Assembly (NCBI RefSeq): GCF_004341945.1
Contig: NZ_SMBP01000004.1
Span: 62,001-126,000, forward strand
DNA: 64,000 nucleotides
Direction: 5' to 3'
DNA from: Longicatena caecimuris
Lineage (GTDB): Bacteria; Bacillota_I; Bacilli_A; Erysipelotrichales; Erysipelotrichaceae
Shown here: positions 35,686 through 44,586 of the stretch, one piece after another
Layout: every line of letters starts with the position of its first letter
Position numbering within the stretch: the first letter of the stretch is position 1
Position numbers and translations under genes: made by a program
Notes under the pieces: model-generated
What the model saw: the letters and a program-made list of their open reading frames with translations, nothing else
Told to the model about the DNA's origin: nothing
The model's database searches: none

Positions 35686-35757
35686 AAAGAAGAAGGTTGC
35701 AGGTTATGGATACTGAATGAAATCATATCCAACAGGTTTACAAACTTCTTCTTTTCT
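35686..35757. terminator. Terminator after the deacetylase gene
   Basis: Outer stem GAAGAAGGTT / AACTTCTTC (35689-35698, 35743-35751) encloses an inner TGGATA/TATCCA stem and is followed by TTTTCT. Confidence 0.65.
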
Positions 35758-35898
35758 ATAGATTACTTTATTCTTTAAAGATGATAAGATTACTTCCTTC
35801 ATTTGAAAGATAAGAACTATCGCTACTAATAATTGGGATACGTCATGATGTCTTTTCGAAGAAACGATAAAGACGAAACTTCCCTATAACAGAAAGTA

Positions 35899-37401
35899 TT
35901 ATCCGGCTTTTGAAACAAGCTCATTTTGATGATCAATATCTGCTTGTGTAATGGTTTCACCTTTATCTATCTTTTTGATTAACTTAATAGCATTCGTTAC
36001 ACAGGCTTCATTTGGTACCATAACATAGGCATTAAATCCATTAGCCGGTGTCCACTTGGTTGCGCCGCGGCCACTCACTTGAATTTGCTTGATATCCCAG
36101 CCACTCATATCATTCAACTGTGCTTTTACAAATGCTGTCATTTCACTTTGTGACATATTTGTCTGGAAGCTGCCGCTTACAGCACTCATAATACCTGTAT
36201 AGTTTGTGATAATCGTAGGGGATAAGGCTTTGTTGATGATAGCTGTCAAAGCGCGCATTTGATTACGGCTACGTTCACGATCACCATCAGCTAATGAATA
36301 ACGTTCACGAACAAAGCCAAGGGCTGCTTCACCACTCAAATTATTCTCGCCGACATTGATTTGATATCCGTTATTTGTCGTAAAGGCAAATGGAGAATTT
36401 ACTGTGATACCACCTAATGCATCGACAATATTAATTAAACTTGAGAAATTTACACGTGCATAATAATTTAATTTGATATCCATAAAGTTCTCAACTGATT
36501 TCAAAGTACAATCAACACCAAAGATACCTGTATGGGTCAGTTTATCAAGCTGATTATCTTGACATACCTGAGGAATATAGAAATCACGAGGTACACCGGT
36601 CATTAAAATCTGATGTGTTTTAGGGTTAATAGATACGATCATATTAACATCGGAACGCGATACAGTAGCGATAGAACCATACGTATCAATACCGGTAATA
36701 TACACATTAAATGGATCTTCGGTAACGTCAACACCTTTTGCCAATGCTTTTGATTTGGTCTCATATCGGTATTCTTTAATGACACGTGTCTTTTTGTTAA
36801 AATCAGAGTGTTCTTCTTCAAACATCCCGCGAGAACCTTCGTTAACTAAGATTGCGTCCACATTTCCATTGTATAAGTCATCACCATATTTCTTATAAGA
36901 AGAATAGCTAATGGTAACTGGCTTAGATCCTAAATCTTTTTCAATATCTGTCAATGCCTTGTTTTGGGTTTCTGAATCACCAATAGAGATTGTGCCAAGT
37001 TTCTTATCCTTTAAGTCATTGATTTCTTTCATTTTGCTATCTTTCATAACAACAACGGATAGGATAGATACATCGGTATCACTACCTGTCATTTTTGAGA
37101 AAGCATCACTTGTTTTAAATATATACCAATTACCTACAGCTAATAATAAGGAAAGAATAACGATGAGAACTTTTCCTAAAGCTCGGTTAAATCGATTTAC
37201 TCTTTTACCCATCTGTAAATAATACATTGCCAATAATAGTAACAGAAGCAATACAGCAAGTATCATAAAATATTTCATAGGAATCAGATTAATTGTAAAT
37301 GCTTGAACGATAAATGCTAAAGTAAGTACGGCATATATCAATATGAAATAAAATTCAGGCTTTTTATAGAACGCCTTTTTATTCGTGCTTTTTTTTGCCA
37401 T
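35899..37401 (-). CDS. LytR-CpsA-Psr (LCP) family glycopolymer ligase
   Basis: The 500-residue protein has about three membrane helices in the first 110 residues and an extracellular accessory domain (about 115-235). The LCP catalytic domain (about 235-450) has the motifs ITGIDTYG, SRSDVNMIVSINP, GVPRDFYIP and the Arg-rich RER...DRERSRNQ. LCP enzymes attach teichoic acids or capsules to peptidoglycan. The extra domain before LCP is as in CpsA-type streptococcal proteins. It is monocistronic. Confidence 0.92.
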   Translation of the reverse strand: MAKKSTNKKAFYKKPEFYFILIYAVLTLAFIVQAFTINLIPMKYFMILAVLLLLLLLAMYYLQMGKRVNRFNRALGKVLIVILSLLLAVGNWYIFKTSDAFSKMTGSDTDVSILSVVVMKDSKMKEINDLKDKKLGTISIGDSETQNKALTDIEKDLGSKPVTISYSSYKKYGDDLYNGNVDAILVNEGSRGMFEEEHSDFNKKTRVIKEYRYETKSKALAKGVDVTEDPFNVYITGIDTYGSIATVSRSDVNMIVSINPKTHQILMTGVPRDFYIPQVCQDNQLDKLTHTGIFGVDCTLKSVENFMDIKLNYYARVNFSSLINIVDALGGITVNSPFAFTTNNGYQINVGENNLSGEAALGFVRERYSLADGDRERSRNQMRALTAIINKALSPTIITNYTGIMSAVSGSFQTNMSQSEMTAFVKAQLNDMSGWDIKQIQVSGRGATKWTPANGFNAYVMVPNEACVTNAIKLIKKIDKGETITQADIDHQNELVSKAG

Positions 37402-37711
37402 GTTTTCAGCCCTTTCTTGTAATGATAAGCATATTTATTATACCTGTTTTCAAGCGTTTTTACTACATAAAATTCTTACGTTTCATTAAGCACTAAGAAA
37501 TGGTAACAAAACAGAAATGCCGCTTTTACAAAAATAGGATGCTTGAAAGAAAAGTGTAGTGTATATCAGCTATGCGTTATTTTCTTGTTTTTCCCAAAGC
37601 ATCTACAAAAGCATACAATTTATGCGTTATCTGCGAAAAAGATGGTAAACGAATAGGAAAAATGGTGATATACATGATACAATATACGTTAGAAACGGCA
37701 GGTGTTTATAC
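37402..37711. other. Divergent promoter region between the LCP gene and mnmE
   Basis: The 310-bp AT-rich spacer holds no supported gene. A TATAAT on the minus strand (about 37437-37442) and a TACAAT on the plus strand (about 37678) are possible -10 elements without good -35 partners. Confidence 0.4.
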
Positions 37712-39043
37712 ATGTTACAAGATACCATTGCGGCAATTTCAACAGCAGCTGTAGATGGCGCCATCTCGATCATACGAATGAGTGGTGATGCGGCCATTCA
37801 AATTGTTGATTCCTTATGTTCGATCGATCTGACATCAAAAAAAAGTCATACAATCAGTTATGGTTTTATCCTAGACCCTATTACAAAAGAGGAAATTGAT
37901 GAGGTGTTAGTATCGGTTTTTCGTGCTCCTAAAACATTTACAAGAGAGGATATCGTAGAGATCAATTGCCATGGCGGCCGTTATGTGACAAAAAAGATTC
38001 TGCAACTTTGTCTGATGCAGGGGGCACGCTTAGCAGAGCCGGGAGAATTCACGCGCAGAGCATTTTTAAATGGCCGAATTGATTTGACACAGGCAGAAGC
38101 TATTAACGATATGATTCTTGCGGATTCTAATGAGAGTCGGAAATTAGCAATGCATGGGATTCGCGGAAGTGTAAAAAAATTATTAGAGCCATTCATTAAA
38201 AATATTTTAGATATTATCGCGAATATAGAAGTGAATATCGATTACCCTGAATATGATGATGTTGAGATGTTGAGCAATGAAGTGATACTTCCTAAGATTC
38301 AAAAATGGCTTTCACAAATTGATCAATTATTAGAACGTGCTGAAAGTGGACAAATGATGAAAGAAGGTATCAAAACAGCGATCATCGGAAAACCAAATGT
38401 TGGGAAAAGCAGCTTGTTAAATGCCCTTCTGGAAGAAGATAAAGCAATTGTTACCGAAATAGCAGGAACCACCAGAGATATTGTGGAAGGTCATATTCAC
38501 TTGGGTGGTTTGACTTTGAATTTGATAGATACAGCGGGAATTCGTGAAACAGAGGATGTTGTTGAAAAAATCGGTATCGAAAGAAGTATGAAAGCTATCG
38601 AAGATGCACAATTAATTATTTTAGTTTTAGATGCCAGTCGTCCATTGGATGAAGAAGATCAGCAACTGATGCAAATGACTGAAAATAAGACAAGAATTAT
38701 TGTATATAATAAAAAAGATCTTAATCAACATATAAAAGGCATATGCATTTCTGCTCAGCATCATGAAATTGAACCGTTAATACATGAAGTACATCGATTA
38801 TTTGACAGTCATAAAATTGTTATAGAAGAGCCCGTATTAGCGAATGAACGACAAATATCACAAATGATGAAAGCCAAAAAAAGTATGCTGTCAGCTGTTG
38901 ATGCGATTGCGATGGGACTTGAACTTGATGTGGTAGAAATCGATATACAGGAAGCTTATACGGCATTAAAAGAGATATTAGGAGAAGTACATCGAGAAGA
39001 TTTATTAGACACATTATTTGCTAATTTCTGTTTAGGTAAGTAA
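37712..39043 (+). CDS. mnmE: tRNA-modification GTPase MnmE
   Basis: MnmE with MnmG modifies the wobble uridine of certain tRNAs. The 443-residue protein has the folate-binding N-terminal domain (TIAAISTAAVDGAISIIRMSG), a helical domain, and a G domain with G1 GKPNVGKSS, TTRDIVEG (G2) and DTAG (G3). The C-terminal FCLGK contains the conserved cysteine. The G4 motif reads NKKD. Length is typical. It is followed closely by tatD. Confidence 0.96.
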   Translation: MLQDTIAAISTAAVDGAISIIRMSGDAAIQIVDSLCSIDLTSKKSHTISYGFILDPITKEEIDEVLVSVFRAPKTFTREDIVEINCHGGRYVTKKILQLCLMQGARLAEPGEFTRRAFLNGRIDLTQAEAINDMILADSNESRKLAMHGIRGSVKKLLEPFIKNILDIIANIEVNIDYPEYDDVEMLSNEVILPKIQKWLSQIDQLLERAESGQMMKEGIKTAIIGKPNVGKSSLLNALLEEDKAIVTEIAGTTRDIVEGHIHLGGLTLNLIDTAGIRETEDVVEKIGIERSMKAIEDAQLIILVLDASRPLDEEDQQLMQMTENKTRIIVYNKKDLNQHIKGICISAQHHEIEPLIHEVHRLFDSHKIVIEEPVLANERQISQMMKAKKSMLSAVDAIAMGLELDVVEIDIQEAYTALKEILGEVHREDLLDTLFANFCLGK

Positions 39044-39105
39044 ATATAGGATGGTTTTTAATCGACTGGTTACAGAAGCAGATTCTTAAAAAGAAGGTGA
39101 AAGAT

Positions 39106-39879
39106 ATGGACTATACATTAACAGATACTCATTGTCATATCACATGTGATGATCTATTTGAACGCATTGATGATGTGATTGAAAATGCAAAAAGGCATCA
39201 TGTAGGAAGAATGCTGATTGTTTGTACGAATTTTAAAGAATTTGAACGTGCAAAAAGTTTAAAAAAGCAACATCCTGCAATCTTTGATATTGCGTTAGGC
39301 TTTCATCCCAATGATCTATATAAATTTGAAGAAAAAGATTATGTACGATTGGAAAGCTTATTACAGCATCATGAGTTGTGTGCACTTGGTGAAATAGGTT
39401 TGGATTATCATTGGGATGACGTAAAAAGAGAAGATCAGATAAAAGGCTTTATACGTCAGCTTGAAATGGCGAAAAAATACCACATTCCGATTCTTATACA
39501 TATGCGAGAAGCCACAAAGGACACGCTTGACATCTTGAAAGAACACAGACCTTTACAAGGAATTTTCCACTGTTACAGCGGAAGTTATGAGACAGCTGTT
39601 GAGGCAATGAAATTAGGCTTTTATATTTCCTATGGCGGACCATTGACATTTAAAAATTCAAGAGGAGCTCCAGAGGTTGCTGAAAAACTTTCTGTAGACA
39701 GATTGTTTATTGAAACAGACAGCCCATATCTTACACCACATCCACATCGCGGCAAACAAAATGAGCCGATGTATGTTGAAGTAACCTTTCAACGCTTATG
39801 TGAAATAAAGGGTATGAGCGAAGCTGAGCTAGCTGAGCAATTAGAAAGAAATTATCAAAGGTTATTTTATAATACATAG
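39106..39879 (+). CDS. tatD: TatD-family metal-dependent DNase/hydrolase
   Basis: The 257-residue TIM-barrel hydrolase has the metal motifs DTHCHIT, EIGLDYHW, HMREAT, HCYSG and ETDSPYLTPHPHRGK. TatD proteins show 3'-5' exonuclease activity; the exact role is uncertain. ATG 39106 is 7 nt after AAGGTG; GTG 39097 lies in that site. It is 62 bp behind mnmE and probably co-transcribed. Confidence 0.93.
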   Translation: MDYTLTDTHCHITCDDLFERIDDVIENAKRHHVGRMLIVCTNFKEFERAKSLKKQHPAIFDIALGFHPNDLYKFEEKDYVRLESLLQHHELCALGEIGLDYHWDDVKREDQIKGFIRQLEMAKKYHIPILIHMREATKDTLDILKEHRPLQGIFHCYSGSYETAVEAMKLGFYISYGGPLTFKNSRGAPEVAEKLSVDRLFIETDSPYLTPHPHRGKQNEPMYVEVTFQRLCEIKGMSEAELAEQLERNYQRLFYNT

Positions 39880-39905
39880 CGGTTATAGGAACTTTGAAAA
39901 ACAAA

Positions 39906-39960
39906 AAAGATAAGAAGATTTTATTTATTAGATAAATACTATTTTCTTATCTTTATTTTA
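39906..39960. terminator. Bidirectional terminator after tatD
   Basis: AAAGATAAGAA / TTCTTATCTTT (39906-39916, 39944-39954) with flanking A and T runs. It serves tatD (+) and the Xre-membrane gene (-). Confidence 0.75.
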
Positions 39961-40001
39961 TATTGACAATGGAAAGTTTAAAGGTATTTCTACTCTTTAT
40001 A

Positions 40002-40742
40002 TCATTCATACTTTTTACCTATATAATATATAGCAAGTATTAAGCTACAGAAAAGAAAGGTTAGTAAAACGCCCTGTATGTTGCTTGTAACTGTTGAACC
40101 ATATAATTTTATACATATACCGTGGATGAGAATGAATACATCAGCAGATAGCAGTGCCCAACTTTTAATTGTGGTACAGATATATGGCCAATTCCCATTA
40201 TGGAAAGATAAACCGGTACAATGTATTCTGAAAATACCATGCATAACATAATGAATCTTATTTGAATCGTAATAGGAAGGTAATACCTTTGGGGTAAGAA
40301 AACAAAAATATCCTCCTAATAATAAGATGATAACACTAGTAGTTATGCTGCTTTGTAAGTCTGATATCGAGATATCTGCCATAGTAAACATGATAATTTC
40401 AAAGAAAAAGATGATGATGCATAGGAAATATGCGATGATCCAATGTTTTCGATGCTGTTGTAGCGTGTGATAGATGACGTGATCGTATGCATGAATATCG
40501 CATGGCTTCAAGGATTCGATATTCTGATGCTCACCTTTTAGTAGTTCAGTAACAGTGATATCAAATAAATTTGCTAGGGGCATAAGCAAGGGTATGCTGG
40601 GCATGCTTACTCCACGCTCCCATTTACTTACGGTTTTATCTGATACATACAACTTGTCAGCTAAATCTTTTTGTGTAAGCTTTTTTGCTTTTCTTAATTC
40701 ACTTATATACGAACCGACTTTTTCATTATTTATCTGATCCAT
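40002..40742 (-). CDS. Xre-type regulator with C-terminal membrane domain
   Basis: The 246-residue protein has an N-terminal helix-turn-helix (KLTQKDLADKLYVSDKTVSKWERG, core; residues about 16-40). A linker is followed by four or five membrane helices (about 100-120, 130-150, 190-210 and 220-240). Membrane-tethered Xre proteins of this form are common in Bacillota and usually have unknown signals. AGGAGGTG precedes the ATG. No partner gene is adjacent. Confidence 0.85.
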   Translation of the reverse strand: MDQINNEKVGSYISELRKAKKLTQKDLADKLYVSDKTVSKWERGVSMPSIPLLMPLANLFDITVTELLKGEHQNIESLKPCDIHAYDHVIYHTLQQHRKHWIIAYFLCIIIFFFEIIMFTMADISISDLQSSITTSVIILLLGGYFCFLTPKVLPSYYDSNKIHYVMHGIFRIHCTGLSFHNGNWPYICTTIKSWALLSADVFILIHGICIKLYGSTVTSNIQGVLLTFLFCSLILAIYYIGKKYE

Positions 40743-40891
40743 ACATACACCTCCTGGCTATATCTTACAGTGTCATGCTTTTATAATCAATCGACTGTTA
40801 GTAGAGTTATGAAAAAGATGTAGATCATGATGGATAAAAAACTGTACGAGGTATTCATATAAGGGTTATGCGGCTGATTATAAAAAAGTCA

Positions 40892-40938
40892 TAAAAAAAA
40901 CTGAAGGAAGTCAGCAATGATGTTGATGTTTCTTCAGC
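40892..40938 (-). terminator. Terminator of the DtxR-family gene
   Basis: On the minus strand CTGAAG...CTTCAG (40932-40937, 40901-40906) is followed by eight T. Confidence 0.75.
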
Positions 40939-41310
40939 TTATTTCGCATATTTGTTTTTAAAATCCATCAGTTTTTGAAAGGTCTCCTCACTGATGACAT
41001 GTTCAATGTGACAGGCATCCTCATCAGCATTTTCAGCACTGACACCAAGTACATCTTGTAAAAAACCGCTGATGGTTTCATGACGCAAATAAATACTTTT
41101 TGCCAAATCTCTTCCGGCATCGGTGAGATGAATATCTCCATAGCTTTCTTGTAAGACATACCCTTTTTCTTTTAACACATTCATGGCTTTGTTTACACTG
41201 GGTTTGGATACATGCATGCGACTTGCGACATCCACACAGCGAATTTTTCCGGTTTCTTCCAATATCAGCAATGTTTCTAAATAATCTTCTAAAGATTCCC
41301 CTAATTTCAT
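40939..41310 (-). CDS. DtxR/MntR-family metal-dependent regulator
   Basis: The 123-residue protein begins ESLEDYLETLLILEE and carries a winged helix (VDVASRMHVSKPSVNKAMNVLKEKGYV). A short dimerisation/metal domain follows with DAGRDLAKSIYLRHETI and the DACHIEHVIS motif containing ligand-type Cys and His residues. There is no SH3 domain, so it resembles MntR or IdeR-core types. It probably senses Mn2+ or Fe2+. No transporter target is next to it in the window. Confidence 0.88.
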   Translation of the reverse strand: MKLGESLEDYLETLLILEETGKIRCVDVASRMHVSKPSVNKAMNVLKEKGYVLQESYGDIHLTDAGRDLAKSIYLRHETISGFLQDVLGVSAENADEDACHIEHVISEETFQKLMDFKNKYAK

Positions 41311-41350
41311 GCAATCACCTCAATATACTTTCTTTAAATATATCATAAAA

Positions 41351-41713
41351 TCAAGACTGTGAACATAAGTTTGTGTAATTCTCTTCTTTAAAGCCAACAA
41401 GAACAACTTGCTCTGTTACAAGAAGCGGACGTTTGATTAACATGCCATGCTCACTCAGCAATTTCAATTGTTCTTCCTCGCTCATCAAAGGAAGACGTTC
41501 TTTCATATGTAGTTCTTTGTATAAATTACCACTGGTATTAAAGAATTTCTTTAAAGGAAGTCCGCTTTGTTTCCACCATGTGCTTAGCTCTGCAGCACTT
41601 GGTGTATCTTCCACGATATGACGTGCTTCTACCTCAACACCAAGGGATAGTAAGTGCTTTTTCGCTTTTTGACATGTGGAGCATTTCGGATATTCAATAA
41701 ATAAGACTTTCAT
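41351..41713 (-). CDS. ArsC/Spx-family thioredoxin-like protein
   Basis: The 120-residue protein has the CSTCQKAKKHL redox motif at the N-terminus (CxxC, residues about 10-13) and the MLIKRPLLV motif with the conserved Arg near residue 92. The pattern fits the YffB/Spx/ArsC family. Whether it reduces arsenate or binds RNA polymerase like Spx cannot be read here. ATG 41713 follows GAGGTGG; the longer frame from 41764 is unsupported. It is 40 bp from the DtxR-like gene, in the same direction. Confidence 0.85.
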   Translation of the reverse strand: MKVLFIEYPKCSTCQKAKKHLLSLGVEVEARHIVEDTPSAAELSTWWKQSGLPLKKFFNTSGNLYKELHMKERLPLMSEEEQLKLLSEHGMLIKRPLLVTEQVVLVGFKEENYTNLCSQS

Positions 41714-41778
41714 TTTAGCCACCTCACTTAGAAATATCATAGGGGAAATTTGCCGGAATTGCAATCTTTCTGCCTATA

Positions 41779-42432
41779 TCATAAGCCTTTATATTTCTTA
41801 AATTGTTTGCGGCATAGTATATGATAGAAAATTGAAATAGCACCTATGACACATAAGATGATACATAGCGCTAAGAAAGAGATGGTGATAGTTCCGGTAT
41901 AGTGTGTATTTGCCCAAAGCATGATACCTATATAGCAAACAGCATAAATAATTATATAGATGATCCAACTATATTCTTTAAAACGCAAAACAGTGCGGCC
42001 TTGTGCAAAATCAGCTAATAAAATGGCAGCAGATACGGCAAGAGCGGTACAGAAATCATTTACAGTAAAGGTAAATGTATAGTGTGTGAAAGAAATAGAT
42101 GTCGTATCATCAAGACCTATCAAAGACAAAAGCAAGATCATGATAAAGAAGATGAAGATAGCACCGGAAAAGATGTATAATAAACGCAAAATATGTTCTA
42201 GCATGGTTTCTTTTACAGCATTTTCGCTGATTTGATTGCAGAACTCTTCAAGATCACCGAAAGCTTCTTCTGTTGGGATGTCACGTTGTTGATTATCCAA
42301 GGCTAAGGCGAGCACATCGTCAAGAATATCACGGAATACAGTATTGCTGATATGACGAGAGGATAAATTACGAGCAATCTTTGTATATACTTTTTTATAA
42401 TCGTGGTGCAGATCTTTTACTTTATTTTTCAT
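41779..42432 (-). CDS. DUF1048-like membrane protein, third of three paralogues
   Basis: The 217-residue protein has an N-terminal cytoplasmic helical domain (about 1-75; motifs ILDDVLALALDNQQRD and AFGDLEEFCNQISENAV) and four membrane helices (about 90-110, 125-145, 155-175 and 180-205). The soluble part resembles DUF1048 by the pattern ILxDxLxLxxxGxxxGxxxEExxGxxxxxFCxE; this comparison is from memory. It is the last gene of a PadR-controlled operon. The start has GGAGGTG upstream. Function unknown. Confidence 0.75.
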   Translation of the reverse strand: MKNKVKDLHHDYKKVYTKIARNLSSRHISNTVFRDILDDVLALALDNQQRDIPTEEAFGDLEEFCNQISENAVKETMLEHILRLLYIFSGAIFIFFIMILLLSLIGLDDTTSISFTHYTFTFTVNDFCTALAVSAAILLADFAQGRTVLRFKEYSWIIYIIIYAVCYIGIMLWANTHYTGTITISFLALCIILCVIGAISIFYHILCRKQFKKYKGL

Positions 42433-42448
42433 AAAGACACCTCCGTTT

Positions 42449-43081
42449 TTATGCTGCTTCTTTATAGGAAAAGTAATTCTTATGCTGTGTATGAAAGTAC
42501 AGGTATAACAAAATAGGTGTTAAGAGAATACATATGCCAATAAAAACTATAGGAATTATAATAGAATGAGGCAAATAAGGCGATAACATAGGAGGCATTA
42601 TACAAATTAGTAAAGCATAGAGGGGTATCATAATGGCGTAACGACCAAATTCTAAACGAAAGGATAAACGGTTGATTATAAAGATGGTCATAGGGATACC
42701 TATAAATGTCAAAATATAGCGTATAAGTTCATCTGCAGTAAAACGTATCTCACCATGGTTATTGAAGATTCCGATTAGGAAAAGAAGTGTGATAAAAATG
42801 CATAGCAGTCCGCCATATAAACCTACTTTTTCTATCGTTGTTTCTTTTACGGCATTGCGGGAAATCTCATCACAAAACTGTTGATAATCTCCAAAAACTT
42901 CTTTAGGCTTTAAATTGCGCTGTTGATTATCCAAAGCCATCACAAGAATATCTTCTAGAATGTCATACAAAACCAAACGATTAATATGCTTGCTAGTTAA
43001 ATAATCTTTCATTAAATGGAAGGTTGTTAGATAATCGCTATTAAGACCACGCTCATCTAATTTATTTTTGTAAAACATCAT
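42449..43081 (-). CDS. DUF1048-like membrane protein, second paralogue
   Basis: The 210-residue protein has the same layout as its neighbours: ILEDILVMALDNQQRN and VFGDYQQFCDEISRNAVKET, then four membrane helices. ATG 43081 is 5 nt after AGGAGG. The frame start at 43087 lies in that site. The gene overlaps its upstream neighbour by 20 bp, so translation is coupled. Confidence 0.75.
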   Translation of the reverse strand: MMFYKNKLDERGLNSDYLTTFHLMKDYLTSKHINRLVLYDILEDILVMALDNQQRNLKPKEVFGDYQQFCDEISRNAVKETTIEKVGLYGGLLCIFITLLFLIGIFNNHGEIRFTADELIRYILTFIGIPMTIFIINRLSFRLEFGRYAIMIPLYALLICIMPPMLSPYLPHSIIIPIVFIGICILLTPILLYLYFHTQHKNYFSYKEAA

Positions 43082-43730
43082 TCTCACCTCCTGATGTACT
43101 CTTGTAGTTAAGAAACTGTTGATAATGCTTATGCCGCAGCCAGTAAGACAAACTTAGCATGATTACACAAATGAAACAAATACAACCAATAAATAATAAA
43201 GGAATATGCATCTTAGCTGGCAGGAGATAAGGAGCTATTAAATACATACCGCCATCAATAACAATAAAGCCTATAATTATGATAAGAATACGCATTTTAG
43301 GTAGATGGAAAGCATATCTTTGATAGATATACATAACTAAAGTTATCATTAAGAAATCTGTGAAGTACATACAGAAGTCTGCTCTGTCATAAAGCAGATA
43401 GCCAAGTTGTAGGGTCGTTTGTAAGGAAAAAAGTAATTCTTTTAAGAAGCTTAAACTAAATAACATAAGAAAGGCACCTAGGTATAAAGAAATTGTTTCT
43501 AACTTTGTTTCCGCAATGGCATTTTTTGATACCTCATCACAGAAACTTTCATAATCGCCAAAGGTTTCATGTGGTGAAGCTCCACGTAGTTGTCCTTCTT
43601 CGGCGATTGCTAAAATGTCTGCTAAGATATCTTTACGAATGAGTTTGTTTATGTTTTTTGTATATAGATACTCACACATTGTTTGATAAACTTGACGATA
43701 TTCCTTGTTTAAGTTTCCTGTATCTTTCAT
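43062..43730 (-). CDS. DUF1048-like membrane protein, first paralogue
   Basis: The 222-residue protein again has the soluble helical domain (ILADILAIAEEGQLRG, TFGDYESFCDEVSKNAIAET) and four membrane helices. ATG 43730 stands 8 nt after AAAGGAG. It follows the PadR gene by about 60 bp. The three genes probably arose by tandem duplication. A small PadR regulator with paralogous envelope proteins is often a stress or antimicrobial-response unit, but the trigger is unknown. Confidence 0.75.
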   Translation of the reverse strand: MKDTGNLNKEYRQVYQTMCEYLYTKNINKLIRKDILADILAIAEEGQLRGASPHETFGDYESFCDEVSKNAIAETKLETISLYLGAFLMLFSLSFLKELLFSLQTTLQLGYLLYDRADFCMYFTDFLMITLVMYIYQRYAFHLPKMRILIIIIGFIVIDGGMYLIAPYLLPAKMHIPLLFIGCICFICVIMLSLSYWLRHKHYQQFLNYKSTSGGENDVLQK

Positions 43731-43791
43731 CGTGTTCACTCCTTTCGATTATGCTCTTGTACCACCTGCATAAACATTATGCATTATATTA

Positions 43792-44124
43792 TTACGTATC
43801 TTTTCTATCATCGAATAATACAAGCATGGTATGTTCTAGAATTTGCCAATTTTCGTAAAATTCAGCTAAATACATTTTGCCTGCTTCTGTAATCTGATAA
43901 TACTTACGTTTAGGACCTAGCGGTGATGCTTTTTTCTCAGCCTTGATATAATGTTGTTTTTCTAAGCGCAATAATATGGGATACAAGGTACCTTCACTGA
44001 CATCTATCCAGCCGGCTTCTTTCATGCCCATTAAAATCTCATAGCCATATGTTGTTTGCTTTTCGATAATCTTGAGAATACATCCTTCCAGACTCCCACG
44101 CATCAGCTGTGTTTTGTCATACAT
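43792..44124 (-). CDS. PadR-family transcriptional regulator
   Basis: The 110-residue protein is a PadR winged helix: LMRGSLEGCILKIIEKQTTYGYEI, the wing ISEGTLYPILLRLEKQHYI-type segment (here SEGTLYPILLRLEKQ), and a short C-terminal helix. PadR proteins repress neighbouring genes. GAGGTG precedes the start. Two operator-like repeats (44140-44184) lie just upstream, and the three membrane genes follow. Confidence 0.92.
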   Translation of the reverse strand: MYDKTQLMRGSLEGCILKIIEKQTTYGYEILMGMKEAGWIDVSEGTLYPILLRLEKQHYIKAEKKASPLGPKRKYYQITEAGKMYLAEFYENWQILEHTMLVLFDDRKDT

Positions 44125-44139
44125 GCAATCACCTCTACT

Positions 44140-44184
44140 TTGTTACACAAGGTACTTCCTTCAACTACATTGTAACACAAAGTA
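44140..44184 (-). promoter_or_regulatory. PadR operator: two copies 30 bp apart
   Basis: TTGTTACACAAGGTA (44140-44154) and TTGTAACACAAAGTA (44170-44184) agree at 13 of 15 positions, and each holds a TTGT...ACAA dyad. The upstream copy overlaps a TACAAT -10 on the minus strand. This fits autorepression. Confidence 0.65.
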
Positions 44185-44382
44185 GCATAGACGCAAGAAG
44201 GTATTAAAAAATTAAGATATTTTCAGAAATTAATGAACGAGGATATCAAACTACTTATGTAGCAAGGGGACACAGGCTTTGTTTTTATCTGTTATTTTTA
44301 GCAACCGTTTCTATGCTATATTGAATACAGGTAAAAATGATAATAAACCTGCATAAATATATGTAAAAATTAAGAAAACCTA

Positions 44383-44411
44383 TTGTAATACCATAGGAAG
44401 TTTAGTAAAAT
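44383..44411 (+). promoter_or_regulatory. Promoter of the purine operon
   Basis: TTGTAA (44383-44388), 17-bp spacer, TAAAAT (44406-44411). This puts the transcript start near 44418, just before the riboswitch aptamer at 44431. Confidence 0.6.
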
Positions 44412-44430
44412 AATCATGTATTGACAATAT

Positions 44431-44499
44431 GCTTGTATATACTCCATAATATGGATGGAGAGTTTCTAGCCGTGAGCCGTAAATTCACGGGCTACAAGC
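44431..44499 (+). ncRNA. Purine (guanine-class) riboswitch aptamer with altered core
   Basis: P1 pairs GCTTGTA (44431-44437) with TACAAGC (44493-44499). P2 pairs CTCCAT with ATGGAG around the loop AATATGG. P3 pairs CCGTGAG with TTCACGG around the loop CCGTAAA. Both loops match the kissing-loop consensus. J2/3 reads GTTTCTAG, where xpt has GUUUCUAC. J3/1 reads GCT, where xpt has ACU. The cytosine equivalent to C74 is present, which favours a guanine/hypoxanthine-type ligand. Two core positions (53 and 73 in xpt numbering) and the start of J1/2-P2 differ, so ligand choice is not certain. It precedes purE and controls a terminator at 44527. Confidence 0.85.
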
Positions 44500-44570
44500 A
44501 AACAATTACTCTTTCTTTTTGTTCGGGACGTACTTGTTTGCTTGGCAGGCAGGTACGTCTTTATATTTTT
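44494..44570 (+). terminator. Riboswitch expression platform: terminator and antiterminator
   Basis: Terminator stem GACGTAC / GTACGTC (44527-44533, 44553-44559), then a T-rich run. The competing antiterminator pairs CAAGCAAAC (44495-44503, which includes the 3' strand of P1) with GTTTGCTTG (44536-44544) in the terminator loop. Ligand binding would lock P1 and free the terminator: an OFF switch. Confidence 0.8.
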
Positions 44571-44586
44571 ATAGGAGGTCTTACTT

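Noticed and set aside
44421-44450. TTGACA followed by CATAAT as the purine promoter
   Set aside because: The -10 would lie inside the aptamer P2 stem, leaving the 5' strand of P1 untranscribed. The pair TTGTAA/TAAAAT upstream fits the riboswitch better.
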